Positions 23,843 to 34,200 of a stretch of 53,192 nt of DNA are shown piece by piece (positions within the stretch are counted from its first letter, which is position 1; every line of letters starts with the position of its first letter). The DNA is from Planktothrix sp. FACHB-1365 (GTDB taxonomy: Bacteria > Cyanobacteriota > Cyanobacteriia > Cyanobacteriales > Microcoleaceae), in assembly GCF_014697575.1 (NCBI RefSeq), contig NZ_JACJSC010000040.1, positions 1 to 53,192 on the forward strand, read 5' to 3'. The position numbers and the translations under genes were made by a program. Under the pieces are notes generated by a model that made no database searches, had not been told where the DNA came from, and saw only the letters and a program-made list of their open reading frames with translations.

Positions 23843-26479
23843 CTAACTGTCTTGATGGTTGCTATCCCATTGAGGATGAGACTCTACAAAAGCGGTCACA
23901 ATATCGGCAGGAACAGGTTTAAGAAAGAAATACCCTTGAGCATATTCACAACCGAGGGAACGTAATTGTGCCAGTTGATAAGCGGTTTCTACTCCTTCAG
24001 CCACAACATCTTTATTTAACGCATGAGCTAACCGAATAATCGTGCGAACAATGGCTAAATTTTCTCCGCCTTCATCCACTTCCATTTGTCCAACAAAAGA
24101 GCGATCAATTTTAATTGTATCAATGGGAAATCGAGGTAAATAACTTAAGGAAGAAAACCCGGTTCCAAAATCATCAATACTCAATTTTAATCCTAAAGAC
24201 TTTAATTTTTTTAATAGATTAATGGTAGCATCTACATCATCCATAATCACACTTTCTGTAATTTCCAATCTTAATCCAGTGGGATTAATTTGAGATTGTT
24301 GAATAATCTCTTGAATTTGTTCAATTAAATCTTGTTGAACAAACTGTCTAGCCGATAAATTAACCCCTAAAATTAATTCAGGTTGCCAATGAAATTGCTC
24401 TTGCCATAGTTTTAATTGATAACAGGCTTCTTGAATTGCCCATTTCCCCATCGGGACAATTAATCCTGTCTCTTTTGCAACTGCTATAAACCCTTCTGGG
24501 GTGATTAATCCTTCTTCGGGATGTTGCCAACGAATTAAAGCTTCAAACCCAACAATTTGTCCTGAATTTAAGGAAACAACGGGTTGATAATATAAAACAA
24601 ATTCTTGACGTTCTAAGGCTAATCTTAAACTGGTTTCTAATTTTAACTGTTCAATTCCATTAACGTGCATGGTCTGTTCAAAAACTTGAATCATACCTTT
24701 GCCTAAACTTCTAGCACGATACATCGCAGTATGGGCATTTCTTAATAAATACTCTGCCCTATTTTCAGCCGTTTCACTTAAAGCAATGCCAATGCTTAAG
24801 CTCATGAAGATATCATGATGATTTAATTGAAACGGAGAGAGCAAGGCGTTGTGAATACGTTCGGCTACAAATACTGCATTTTGAGGAGGTTTTAATTGTT
24901 CAATTAAAATGGCAAATTCATCTCCTCCTAAACGAGCAATCAGATCTTGATTTCTCAAACAAATTTTCATCCGTTCTACCATTTCAATTAAGAGTTGATT
25001 TCCCGCTTGATATCCTAAACTATCGTTAATTCGCTTAAATCGATCAATATTTAAAAATAGAACAGCACATTGAGATTGAGACTGTTTTGTTTTTGAAATC
25101 GCCCATCCCACTCGGTCTAAAAATAAGGTACGGTTGGGGAGTTGGGTTAAAGAATCATGCAAAGAATTGTGAATTTGTTTATAGGCAATAATTCCAGTTC
25201 CCGCTAAAAATAAGGAAAAAAGAGGAGCAATAATAGGAACCCAAGCATTTAATAAAAACAGTCCGTAGCTGGTTCCCAATAAACTCAAAATTCCCCCCAT
25301 TAAAGCTAACCCTTGATGGAGAGGATGACGAATCCGCCACATGGATATTCCGCCCACCATTGCCCAAATTCCAATCCATACTATTTCTAAATATTGAGGT
25401 AAGAATACAAATAAATTAGAACGGGGAACGAGAATTTGAGAACCTAGAATTAAATAAGGTTTTTGAGAGGGATTATTCAAGGCAGCATTAATAATCTGGC
25501 TCACCATTTGACCATGAATTAATACCCCAGGCATTTTAAAATTCTCGGCAGCTTTAATACTATAAGGCGTTAAAAAAGCATCGGGAATACTAGGGGCTGT
25601 TGTTCCAATTAAAATGACTTTATTTTTAACCCAATCTGGGTTAACTTGATTTGATAAAACTTCAGTGATACTCACAATGCGGGCAACTTCTGGAGCTCGA
25701 TAATTCAGCAGGATTTGATAACCTCGATCATCAATATTTCCATAACCTCCATCTCCTGATTTCAAAGCAAAAAATGTCGTTTTTCCCAGTTCCATATATT
25801 CACGATGACGGCTATTATTTTTAGGTTCAATTCCATGATTTTTTAAGTAAGTTAAAGCCATCTGTAAAGAAAAGGCAAAAACTGTTTGATCATCTTGACC
25901 ACTGGCAAATAATAATTGCCGACGCACCACCCCATCAGCATCTAAAACTAAATCATTAAATCCAATCCGTTCTCGCTCAATTCCTGGGGGAGGTGGAACA
26001 CTCGGATTTTTAGAATTTCCGATTTTCGTAATCACAATTACATTATCCGCTTTTAACTGCTTTAATAACTCTTTACCCCCCGGTTCTTGCGGTAAATCTC
26101 GATATAAATCTAACCCAATAACATCAGGTTGATGTTGCTGAAGTTTGGCAAAAACCTGTGCTAAAACTTGATCTGTAAGAGGCCATTTTTTTTGAGATTG
26201 AATATCCTCTTCGGTAATCGCAACAATTAATAAATTAGGGTCGGGTTCGGGAATGGGTCGCAAACAAACGAAGGCATCAAACATCCTTAATTCAAAGGAT
26301 TCTAACCCTCCTAATTTTTGACATCCCACCACAAACAAGGTGACAATTAAACTGGTTAATAAAGCTGGGGATAACCGCACTGAGGTTGGTAAGATGTTGC
26401 CTTTGTCCCTAAGCATCCCAGACACCTGATGGCGCATCTTAACCCAAGATTCGAGAAAACTGAGCTTTCGAGAAAACAT
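23843..26479 (-). CDS. CHASE2-GGDEF-EAL bifunctional c-di-GMP sensor enzyme
   Basis: An 878-residue membrane sensor. An N-terminal helix is followed by a periplasmic CHASE2 domain (about 50-335, LRMFDAFVCLRPIPEPDPN and ILIGTTAPSIPD), then membrane helices (about 350-435), GGDEF (about 440-605) and EAL (about 620-870). GGDEF is intact (ARLGGDEFAIL) with an RNQD inhibitory site five residues before it, but the usual first Asp of the DxDxFK metal motif is Asn (FLNIDRFK), so synthase activity may be weak. EAL residues look complete (FEALIRWQHP, VNLSARQF, LEITES, IDDFGTGFSS, KIDRSF, AEGVET). A c-di-GMP phosphodiesterase regulated by an extracellular cue is the likely net activity. Monocistronic, no RBS evident. 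Confidence 0.92.
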   Translation of the reverse strand: MFSRKLSFLESWVKMRHQVSGMLRDKGNILPTSVRLSPALLTSLIVTLFVVGCQKLGGLESFELRMFDAFVCLRPIPEPDPNLLIVAITEEDIQSQKKWPLTDQVLAQVFAKLQQHQPDVIGLDLYRDLPQEPGGKELLKQLKADNVIVITKIGNSKNPSVPPPPGIERERIGFNDLVLDADGVVRRQLLFASGQDDQTVFAFSLQMALTYLKNHGIEPKNNSRHREYMELGKTTFFALKSGDGGYGNIDDRGYQILLNYRAPEVARIVSITEVLSNQVNPDWVKNKVILIGTTAPSIPDAFLTPYSIKAAENFKMPGVLIHGQMVSQIINAALNNPSQKPYLILGSQILVPRSNLFVFLPQYLEIVWIGIWAMVGGISMWRIRHPLHQGLALMGGILSLLGTSYGLFLLNAWVPIIAPLFSLFLAGTGIIAYKQIHNSLHDSLTQLPNRTLFLDRVGWAISKTKQSQSQCAVLFLNIDRFKRINDSLGYQAGNQLLIEMVERMKICLRNQDLIARLGGDEFAILIEQLKPPQNAVFVAERIHNALLSPFQLNHHDIFMSLSIGIALSETAENRAEYLLRNAHTAMYRARSLGKGMIQVFEQTMHVNGIEQLKLETSLRLALERQEFVLYYQPVVSLNSGQIVGFEALIRWQHPEEGLITPEGFIAVAKETGLIVPMGKWAIQEACYQLKLWQEQFHWQPELILGVNLSARQFVQQDLIEQIQEIIQQSQINPTGLRLEITESVIMDDVDATINLLKKLKSLGLKLSIDDFGTGFSSLSYLPRFPIDTIKIDRSFVGQMEVDEGGENLAIVRTIIRLAHALNKDVVAEGVETAYQLAQLRSLGCEYAQGYFFLKPVPADIVTAFVESHPQWDSNHQDS

Positions 26480-26697
26480 GAATTCAAGGTAAAATACAAT
26501 AAGAAACCATTTTAAGTAAATTCCTCTTTTGGGTATAATTTACAGGAAATCTTTTCTATCACTGGAAATTCTGGGTTCGGTGTATTCTAAACAAAGCTCA
26601 TCTTTTATAGTTCACACCCTTATTCCCTCCCTATTCTAATTTCCTTTGGAACAACTTCTCAATTTTATCGTTGTATTTAAGGCTAATCCGTGCTGGT

Positions 26698-27525
26698 ATG
26701 ACTAATTCACTTCCGATTCCTGTGATTGTTAATGGTGCTGGTGGAAAAATGGGCCGCGAGGTGATTAAAGCGGTGGCGGCTTCCCCTGATATGACCTTGT
26801 TAGGGGCGATTGATCATAACCCCGCTTATCTCGAACAAGATGCTGGAACTTTAGCGGGGATTGATCCCTTGGAAGTTCCGATTATGAATGATCGCGAAGG
26901 ACTTTTAGCCATGGCCGCCCAGGAAAAACAACTGGGGGTCATGGTGGATTTTACCCATCCTGATTCAGTGTATGACAATATTCGGGCTGCGATCGCCTAT
27001 GGAGTGCGTCCGGTTGTGGGAACAACGGGGTTAAGTCCGACCCAAATTCAGGAATTAGCGGAATTTGCTGATAAAGCCAGTACCGGTTGTTTACTCATTC
27101 CCAATTTTTCCATTGGAATGGTATTGTTACAACAGGCAGCAATCTCAGCATCTCGCTATTTTGATCACGTTGAAATTATTGAATTACATCATAATCAAAA
27201 AGCCGATGCACCCAGTGGAACAGCAGTACAAACGGCGCAATTATTAGCAGAATTAGGGAAAACTTATAATGTTCCCTTAGTTAAAGAAACGGAAAAATTA
27301 ACCGGAGCCAGAGGAGCCGAAGCCGGAGAAGGAATTCGGATTCATAGTGTCCGTTTACCGGGGTTAATTGCTCATCAAGAAGTGATTTTTGGGGCGGCGG
27401 GTCAAATTTATACCTTGCGTCATGATACCAGCGATCGCTCTTGTTATATGCCCGGAGTTCTCTTAGCCATTCGCAAAGTTGTACAACTCAAAACCTTTGT
27501 TTATGGGCTAGAAAAAATTTTATAA
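26698..27525 (+). CDS. dapB: 4-hydroxy-tetrahydrodipicolinate reductase DapB
   Basis: DapB reduces the product of DapA to tetrahydrodipicolinate in lysine and diaminopimelate synthesis, using NAD(P)H. The 275-residue enzyme has the nucleotide-binding [10 protein letters not shown], then [22 protein letters not shown] and the catalytic stretch [17 protein letters not shown] with its His pair and Lys, and ends in the substrate domain (GRDHTSD-like [15 protein letters not shown]). The ATG at 26698 is preferred over a TTG at 26671 because homology begins at [13 protein letters not shown]. It is monocistronic. Other dap genes are not in the window. Confidence 0.95.
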   Translation: MTNSLPIPVIVNGAGGKMGREVIKAVAASPDMTLLGAIDHNPAYLEQDAGTLAGIDPLEVPIMNDREGLLAMAAQEKQLGVMVDFTHPDSVYDNIRAAIAYGVRPVVGTTGLSPTQIQELAEFADKASTGCLLIPNFSIGMVLLQQAAISASRYFDHVEIIELHHNQKADAPSGTAVQTAQLLAELGKTYNVPLVKETEKLTGARGAEAGEGIRIHSVRLPGLIAHQEVIFGAAGQIYTLRHDTSDRSCYMPGVLLAIRKVVQLKTFVYGLEKIL

Positions 27526-27720
27526 TGGGCAATAGGGAATGGGCAATGGACAACAGAGTAAGAAGCGAAGATATAGAATCTTCAGTTAACGAAGATCCCC
27601 TAGGGAACTAGGATGGTTATTGCTCTTATCATCAAGATTGAAATATAAACCCCTATAGCCTATTCCCTTAAATCACTGATTAGAACACTTAAAAAATAAA
27701 TGATCATTACCCATTACCCG

Positions 27721-27750
27721 TTCGTAATTCTCCATTCGTAATTCGTAATT
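27721..27750. repeat. ATTCGTA repeat copies abutting a start codon
   Basis: One diverged copy and two perfect copies (27734-27747) of the same heptamer as at 8600. They end about eight bases before the ATG of the next gene, where a run of A follows; no RBS is visible. The 27526-27720 stretch also contains a GAAGAT-ATAGA-ATCTTC palindrome and no ORF. Confidence 0.8.
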
Positions 27751-27757
27751 AAAAAAA

Positions 27758-28504
27758 ATGCTTGTTCCTATAACTCGTCAAACTTTTGAAGACTTAATTC
27801 CAGCCGCTGCGACGGGTGAACAGTACAAATATTGTTGGGGAAAACCCAGAGATTTTCTAAAACGATTATTAGTTTCTGCGGTTTGTTTAGCCGTTTGGAT
27901 TTTTCTGGAATATAACGTCGAAGGTGATGCGCTGAAAATCCTAGTGTTAATTGCTGGAATTATCTCCTGTTTATATTGGTTATGGATGCCTGTTTGGGAA
28001 GCGAGTTGGCGGAATGCTAAATATCGAAAATATCCCTATGCTGGATTTTTACAGGGAGAAATTCTCGATTTTTATATTAGTGAAGCCGTGACGGAACAAC
28101 AGGAATCGGTCAATAAACGGGGAGAATTGATTATTATTGAAAACTTAGAACGCCGAATTAATGTTGAAGTCGGGGATGAAACCGGGTTTACAACCTTAAT
28201 TCAAGCGCCTTTAAATCGCAATCACAAACGGTTGCGTCGGGGTCAAGTTGCCCAAATGGTGGTCATGTCTTATTTAGATGATTTAAGCGAAATTAATGAA
28301 GTTTCTGATATCTATATTCCCAGCCAAAATCTTTGGGTAAGTGACTATCCTTATGTCCGTCGAGATATTTTTCAAGAAATTAGTCGCCGTTTCCAATCTC
28401 GTCGTGCCCCGAAAAAAGCACCTCCTTCCTCTAAAACGTCCGCTATTGAACGCTATGATCCAACGAACCGTTATCAGCAAAGGTATGATGATTCAGAACC
28501 CTAA
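27758..28504 (+). CDS. Conserved cyanobacterial membrane protein of unknown function
   Basis: A 248-residue protein. Two adjacent hydrophobic helices lie at about residues 36-53 and 61-80 (LLVSAVCLAVWIFLEYNV and KILVLIAGIISCLYWLW). The cytosolic part carries a beta-rich domain (RGELIIIENLERRINVEVGDE, then LRRGQVAQMVVMSYLDDLSEI) and a basic, Arg/Lys-rich tail. I believe similar proteins exist across cyanobacteria, often labelled phosphate transporter permease without support; the sequence shows no permease fold. The gene starts directly after heptamer repeats with no RBS and ends two bases before the convergent hisH stop. Confidence 0.75.
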   Translation: MLVPITRQTFEDLIPAAATGEQYKYCWGKPRDFLKRLLVSAVCLAVWIFLEYNVEGDALKILVLIAGIISCLYWLWMPVWEASWRNAKYRKYPYAGFLQGEILDFYISEAVTEQQESVNKRGELIIIENLERRINVEVGDETGFTTLIQAPLNRNHKRLRRGQVAQMVVMSYLDDLSEINEVSDIYIPSQNLWVSDYPYVRRDIFQEISRRFQSRRAPKKAPPSSKTSAIERYDPTNRYQQRYDDSEP

Positions 28505-28506
28505 AC

Positions 28507-29172
28507 TTAAATTTTAGGGGGTATAGAACTCCCCACTAAAGGTAAAGTTTGATTCTGAACTAATTCAACAAAATTATCTAAAATTTTAAGTCCAGCAGTT
28601 GAGGATTTTTCGGGGTGAAATTGTACCGCCATGAGGTTATTTTGACCAATAGCCGCCGTGACAATTTGACTCCCATGTTGAATGGTGGCGGCGGTTAAAT
28701 TCTGATCTGTGGGATCAACATAATAAGAATGAACAAAATAAACCCAAGGTTCTGAACCAATGGTTTTCCACAACGGTAAATTCGGTTGTGTTAAACACAG
28801 TTGATTCCAACCCATGTGGGGAATGGTTAATCCCGGTTCTGACTTGAAGCGTCGCACTGTTCCAGGGAATATTCCTAAACCGGGTTCTTGACCTTCTTCT
28901 GAAGATTCAAACAGAATTTGTAAGCCTAAACAAATCCCTAAAAACGGAACACCCGAATCAATCACATCTTGAATGGGTTCTACTAAGTAACGCGATCGCA
29001 AATGTTGCATGGCGGGGTCAAAGGAACCCACTCCGGGTAAGACAACTGCATCTGCGTGTTTAATTTCTGTTGCTGAGTCAGTGACGTGGGGGTGTGCACC
29101 CGCTTTTTCCAAGCCTTTACAAACGGAGTGCAAATTCCCCATATCGTAGTCAATAACGGCGATCACAGACAT
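28507..29172 (-). CDS. hisH: Imidazole glycerol phosphate synthase glutaminase subunit HisH
   Basis: HisH hydrolyses glutamine and passes ammonia to HisF for imidazole glycerol phosphate and AICAR formation in histidine synthesis. It has the class I amidotransferase triad C81 (FLGICLGLQILF), H186 and E188 (AVQFHPEKSS), and the HisH-specific IPHMGWNQL and YFVHSYYVDP. The length of 221 residues is slightly above the usual 200-210. The start at 29172 begins MSVIAVIDYDMGNLHSV. No hisF or other his gene is adjacent; the gene stands alone between a membrane protein and signalling genes. Confidence 0.96.
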   Translation of the reverse strand: MSVIAVIDYDMGNLHSVCKGLEKAGAHPHVTDSATEIKHADAVVLPGVGSFDPAMQHLRSRYLVEPIQDVIDSGVPFLGICLGLQILFESSEEGQEPGLGIFPGTVRRFKSEPGLTIPHMGWNQLCLTQPNLPLWKTIGSEPWVYFVHSYYVDPTDQNLTAATIQHGSQIVTAAIGQNNLMAVQFHPEKSSTAGLKILDNFVELVQNQTLPLVGSSIPPKI

Positions 29173-29383
29173 TGATTGCTGTCCTTATCCTGTGGGTTAA
29201 AATAATTCTAATTTTACCATAACTATCAACATCTGTTTTCAGATGTGAGAAATTATAAAGCTTCATTTCCCACTTTTCGGGCTGCCTAGTTTTTACTTTC
29301 CCTATACTATAGTGATAAAAGAAGGATTAGAAAGTAATTTAAATTAATAACAGATTACTATTAACACTTGACTTTTGAACTAA

Positions 29384-29436
29384 TAACTGATCACTGATGA
29401 CTGATCACTGATCACTGATAACTGATAACTGATTAA
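29384..29436. repeat. Heptamer tandem repeat (NNACTGA)7
   Basis: Seven tandem seven-base units of the form T[AC/G]ACTGA (TAACTGA, TCACTGA, TGACTGA) at 29384-29432, ending four bases before the stop of the GGDEF-EAL gene. The rest of 29173-29383 shows nothing recognisable. Confidence 0.85.
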
Positions 29437-31227
29437 CTACCATTGCGGGGAAGATCGCAGTAAATTAACTGCTTGTTCAGGTGTTAACGCTTCTGAGAAA
29501 AAATACCCTTGACCAAAATCACAATTTAATTGCCTTAATTTTGCTAATTGCTGGGCTGTTTCGATGCCTTCTGCAATTACATTCATTCCCATCTTTTGAG
29601 CAATATTAATAATCACCGGAACTAAGCCTAATCTTTGCGGGATTTCATCTAATCCTTGAATAAAGGATCGATCAATTTTTAAGGTATCTACAGGAAAAGA
29701 ATGGAGATAACTCAAGGAAGAATATCCGGTTCCAAAATCATCTAAACTCAGTTGAATTTCTCGTTGTCGTAACTGATTTAAAATAATCTGTGCTGTTTTC
29801 AAATTATCCATAATGGCACTTTCTTTAATTTCTAATTTTAAAGATCGAGAATTCAGACGAGTTTCTTGAAGAATTTCATCCAGTTGACTAATTAAATTAC
29901 TTTGGGTAAATTGTCGCGGGGTGAGATTAATACTAATGGTTAACGGAATTTCCTGAAATTGTTGTTGCAAATCATGGATTTGTTCTGTCGCTTGTCGTAA
30001 AATCCAATTGCCAATTTCTATAATTAAACCAGTTTCTTCTGCCACGGGAAGAAACTTAGCGGGAGGAATTAAACCCTGTTGAGGATGATGCCAACAGACT
30101 AAGGCTTCAAATCCGACAATTTTACCTGTTTTTAAAGCAATAATCGGTTGATACTTAACGGCTAATTGTTGTTCTTTAATCGCCGTGCGTAAATCGGTAT
30201 CAAGTTGTAAAAAAGATAAGGCATTTTGGTACATAGAAGGATCAAATATTTGATAACAAGAAGTTCCCCGGTATTTTGCACGATACATGGCCGTATCCAC
30301 ATCGCGTAAAATTTGTTCCGGTCGGGTATAGTCCCGTTGACTATAGGCAACTCCAATACTGGCATTAATATAAATCGGATAAGTTAAAATAGAAAAGGGT
30401 TGAGCTAAAATATCAATAATGGTTTCTGCCATTTTAATCGCGGTTTCAGGGTCAGTTAAATGGGTTAATAAAATGGCAAATTCATCTCCCCCAAATCGAG
30501 CCAAAATATCCACATCAGGAAACGCCGATTCTAATCGTTGGGCTATGGCAATTAATAATTGATCCCCAACGGAATGACCCAAAGAATCATTAATCACTTT
30601 AAAGCGATCGCAATCTAAAAATAAAACGGCAAATTGACAATTGGGATCAGCTTGTAACTCCTTCAGGGCGACTTCTAAACGTTGAATAAATAAAACTCGA
30701 TTGGGTAAGGTCGTCAACTCATCATACAAGGCTTTTTTAAGCAGTTGAGCATGAACCTCTTCTAGTTGTTGGGTGCGTTCCTTAACCCGGTTTTCTAATT
30801 CTGTATTTAATTCTACAATTTTTTTCCGAGCAAATTGTAACGACAGTTGATTTTGTACCCGTACTAAAACTTCATCAAATTGAAACGGTTTAGTAATATA
30901 ATCTGCTGCCCCAACAGCAAACCCTTTAAGTTTATTCTGAACTTCATCTAAAGCACTTAAAAAGATCACCGGAATTTCAGTGGTTTTAGGATTTGCTTTA
31001 ATCGACTTACAAACCTCATACCCATCCATTTGAGGCATCATAATATCTAATAAAACTAAATCAGGAGCTTGAATTTCAATCGCTCTTAATGCGATGATGC
31101 CATTCAAAGCTTGGCGCACGTCATACCCACGCCGAATCAGCATCTTTGATAATAATCGTAAGTTTTCAGGATTATCATCAATGATCAGAATATTGCCGCT
31201 ATAAATATCAGGTTGTTTGTGAATCAT
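29437..31227 (-). CDS. REC-GGDEF-EAL response regulator for c-di-GMP turnover
   Basis: A 596-residue cytosolic response regulator. The receiver (about 12-125) is intact: DD at 17-18, phosphoacceptor D61 in LVLLDIMMPQMDGY, and KPF. GGDEF (about 165-330) has FLDCDRFKVINDSLGH and RFGGDEFAIL with all metal ligands, but no RxxD inhibitory site (FPDVD instead). EAL (about 345-590) keeps INLTPRQF, LDDFGTGYSS, LKIDRSF, AEGIET; two positions differ from consensus, EALVCWHHP (R to C) and LEIKES (T to K). It overlaps the upstream sensor gene by 4 bases (ATGA), so the sensor and this output should be made together and probably signal to each other. Confidence 0.93.
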   Translation of the reverse strand: MIHKQPDIYSGNILIIDDNPENLRLLSKMLIRRGYDVRQALNGIIALRAIEIQAPDLVLLDIMMPQMDGYEVCKSIKANPKTTEIPVIFLSALDEVQNKLKGFAVGAADYITKPFQFDEVLVRVQNQLSLQFARKKIVELNTELENRVKERTQQLEEVHAQLLKKALYDELTTLPNRVLFIQRLEVALKELQADPNCQFAVLFLDCDRFKVINDSLGHSVGDQLLIAIAQRLESAFPDVDILARFGGDEFAILLTHLTDPETAIKMAETIIDILAQPFSILTYPIYINASIGVAYSQRDYTRPEQILRDVDTAMYRAKYRGTSCYQIFDPSMYQNALSFLQLDTDLRTAIKEQQLAVKYQPIIALKTGKIVGFEALVCWHHPQQGLIPPAKFLPVAEETGLIIEIGNWILRQATEQIHDLQQQFQEIPLTISINLTPRQFTQSNLISQLDEILQETRLNSRSLKLEIKESAIMDNLKTAQIILNQLRQREIQLSLDDFGTGYSSLSYLHSFPVDTLKIDRSFIQGLDEIPQRLGLVPVIINIAQKMGMNVIAEGIETAQQLAKLRQLNCDFGQGYFFSEALTPEQAVNLLRSSPQW

Positions 31228-34200
31228 TGTTTTTTCCGCACCGAATCTTCAGGCTGTTTCGCCCATTCCATGACTTGATCAAAGTGAAAGTTATCCACTA
31301 AATCACTCAAATGTTGAGCCATTGCTTCATGTTCAGGTGGAATTTGACCAATTAGCTGAAGTAACAAACGATCACTACATTGAGCCGCCGCATAATAGAG
31401 TTGTTCGACCCATTCTGGTGGCATGATCTCTAATGCAGGGGAAATAACCAAAGGTGAAGAAAGAGTAGGGGGGGATAGAGGAAGTGATCCTAGCCGTTGA
31501 GACAAAAATTCGGGCGCATATTGATATTCCACCTTTAAATATTCACTTATTTTGTCCAAAAGTTCATCCTCTTGAAATGGAATACACAAAAAATCATCAA
31601 AACCAACCGATAAAGCCAACTGTTTATCCTCCTCCGATCCCGATGGGATCATGGCTAGAATAATCGTTTGATGGGGAAGTCCTTCCTCAAATTCGGTTTC
31701 AGAGTTTCTGAACTCAGGTGAATCGTCAAGGGGACATTCTTCTAGGCGAATTCTTTGAATGGCTTCATAACCACTCATAATCGGCATCCACATCTTCATG
31801 ACAATTAAGTGGGGTTTCCAAACACGGTGGAGGATTAAACCTTCCTGACCATTTTCTGCTTCACGGACTTGAAACCCCATTTGTTCCAGAAACTGAGTCA
31901 GATGAGAACGCCAAGCAATTTGATCTTCCACGACCAACAAACGATAGTTCGGTTGATTGGGAGATAAACCGATAATTTTCCCCGAAGCGGAAACCGGATC
32001 TTGAGATTGAACTTCTCCAAGTTGGACAGGAATCACTAAAGTTAATTTTACGCCTTGATTGGAGTAACGTTCCATCACCATTGTTCCTTCCATCAGATGC
32101 AAAAATTGTTGACTCATGGGTAAGCTCAAATGTTCTGCTTCTGCAAAGGCTAGACTCCTTTGAACGGATGTAAAAGGTTTAAATAAATCTTTAATTTCTA
32201 GGGAATCTTGATTCAACACGGTGGTTTCAATTTCAAATTCAAGTTTGATGGCTTCTGGCGGAGAATCCGATGGCGAAGGGGACATGAGAACCTCCGAATT
32301 GGGCAATAGGGCTTTAACGCGCCAGCATAACGTTCCCGCTTCTGTCCAAGTCATCAAATGTCCTAAACAATTTAAAAGAATTTGCCTGAATTTATTTTCA
32401 TCGGCAATAATCCATTGGGGAAGATTTGGATCTCGTTCTACCTCAAATTTTAAGCCTTTCGATTTAATTTTGGTACTCAGTAAATCTTGGACATAATCTA
32501 ACCCCTGAAATAAATCAAACTGGGTGGGATTCAGACTAATTCGGTCAGCTTCTAACTTCGACATTTCCAGAATATCGTTAATTAGAGCTAATAAATGTTT
32601 TCCACTTCGATGAATAATCTTGATCTGTTCTTGTTGCTCATAACTCAGACTCGAATCTCGGTTCATCAGTTGAGTAAAGCCTAAAATTGCATTTAGAGGC
32701 GTGCGTAATTCATGACTCATATTCGCTAAAAATTCACTTTTAGCTCGGTTGGCTGCATCCGCCGCTTCTTTGGCTTGACACAATTCTTCCGACTGTTGTT
32801 GGGTATGAGTTAATAACGCCACTTGTTGTAACGCCACTCCTAATTGGGCACCAATTTGTACGACTAAATTAATTTCTGATTCCTGCCATTGACGGGAATT
32901 AAAATGTTGATATACCGCCAACAGTCCCCACAATTTTAGCCGCGAGGAAACCAAGGAAGAAGTCGCTGTTGATACCGTTTGGCAGAAAATCGGAACAATT
33001 AAGTAGGATTTTACCTGCATTCGTTCTAACAATTGCAAATAACAATCAGGAAATCCAGCTTGATAAATATCATCAATACACAAATAGCTCAGACCATCCC
33101 GATGCACTCCCTCTTGAATATCTCGAAGATAAGTATCTTGAACCCGATCTTCTTGGTTTAAACTTAATAAAACACAATTTTCAGGTTCCAAAATTGTCGG
33201 ATCAAAATCGGGATCATGAATGGATTGATACAGGAGAGATTGACAACCAGATACCAAAGATTCTGCTACAAATTGACCCCGACCATCGGTATTAAATTGA
33301 TAAATTCCGACTCGATCACTGTTTAATTCATACCGTAATTCTTGAGTGGTGGTGCTGAAAATTGTATCTGCATCCAACGTTTGGCGCATTCGACCAATCA
33401 TTCGGGCTAGGGTCTGTTGACGTTGGGCTGTTTCTCGTAGTACGGTTTCGGCTTGTTTATTTTGAGTAATATCAATAATTAAACCATCCCATAAAATGCT
33501 ACCATCAACTTGAGGTTCAGGACGGGCATTTGCTTGTAACCATTTGATCTGACTTGAAGCCGTGATAATTCGCCAGGTATAAGTCCAAGGACTTAAATAT
33601 TCAGCAGAATCACAAATTGAATTGAGCACTCCTTGTAAATCTTCTCGATGAACTTTGGCGAATAATTGATGGACATCAATCATCGCCTGGGAGGGAGATA
33701 TCTCATATAAATCCCAACACCCAGAACTAATATAGGGTAAACTCATAGAACCATCGGGATGCAGCATAAATTGATAAATCACCCCCGGTATATTATCGGC
33801 TAAATTTTGATAGCGAGTTTTACTTTTTTCTAAGGCTTGTTGGGTTTCTTGAGTGGTTTGACGAATTGCAATTAATTCTCCAATTAGTTTCAGCCAATTT
33901 TGGGTTTCTATTGTCCATCCTTCTATAGAATGGAAATTAATAATCCCCATAAATCCTTTGGTTTTTCCAGATTTCATTAAGGGAATAAAAATCAGGGATT
34001 GACAACCGATACAACGCAGAGTTTTGAGATCTTGAGGGGATAAATCAAGACATTCATCTAAATTGGCGATCGCTAAAATTTCGGTTCTTTTAGATTGTAA
34101 TTGTTGATGAATCCAGGGTAAAGTTTGCACCGATAAAACCGGGTTAGAATGGGTTCCATTTTGGGGTTCATTCAGCCACCATTGAGCCGTAATATTCCAG

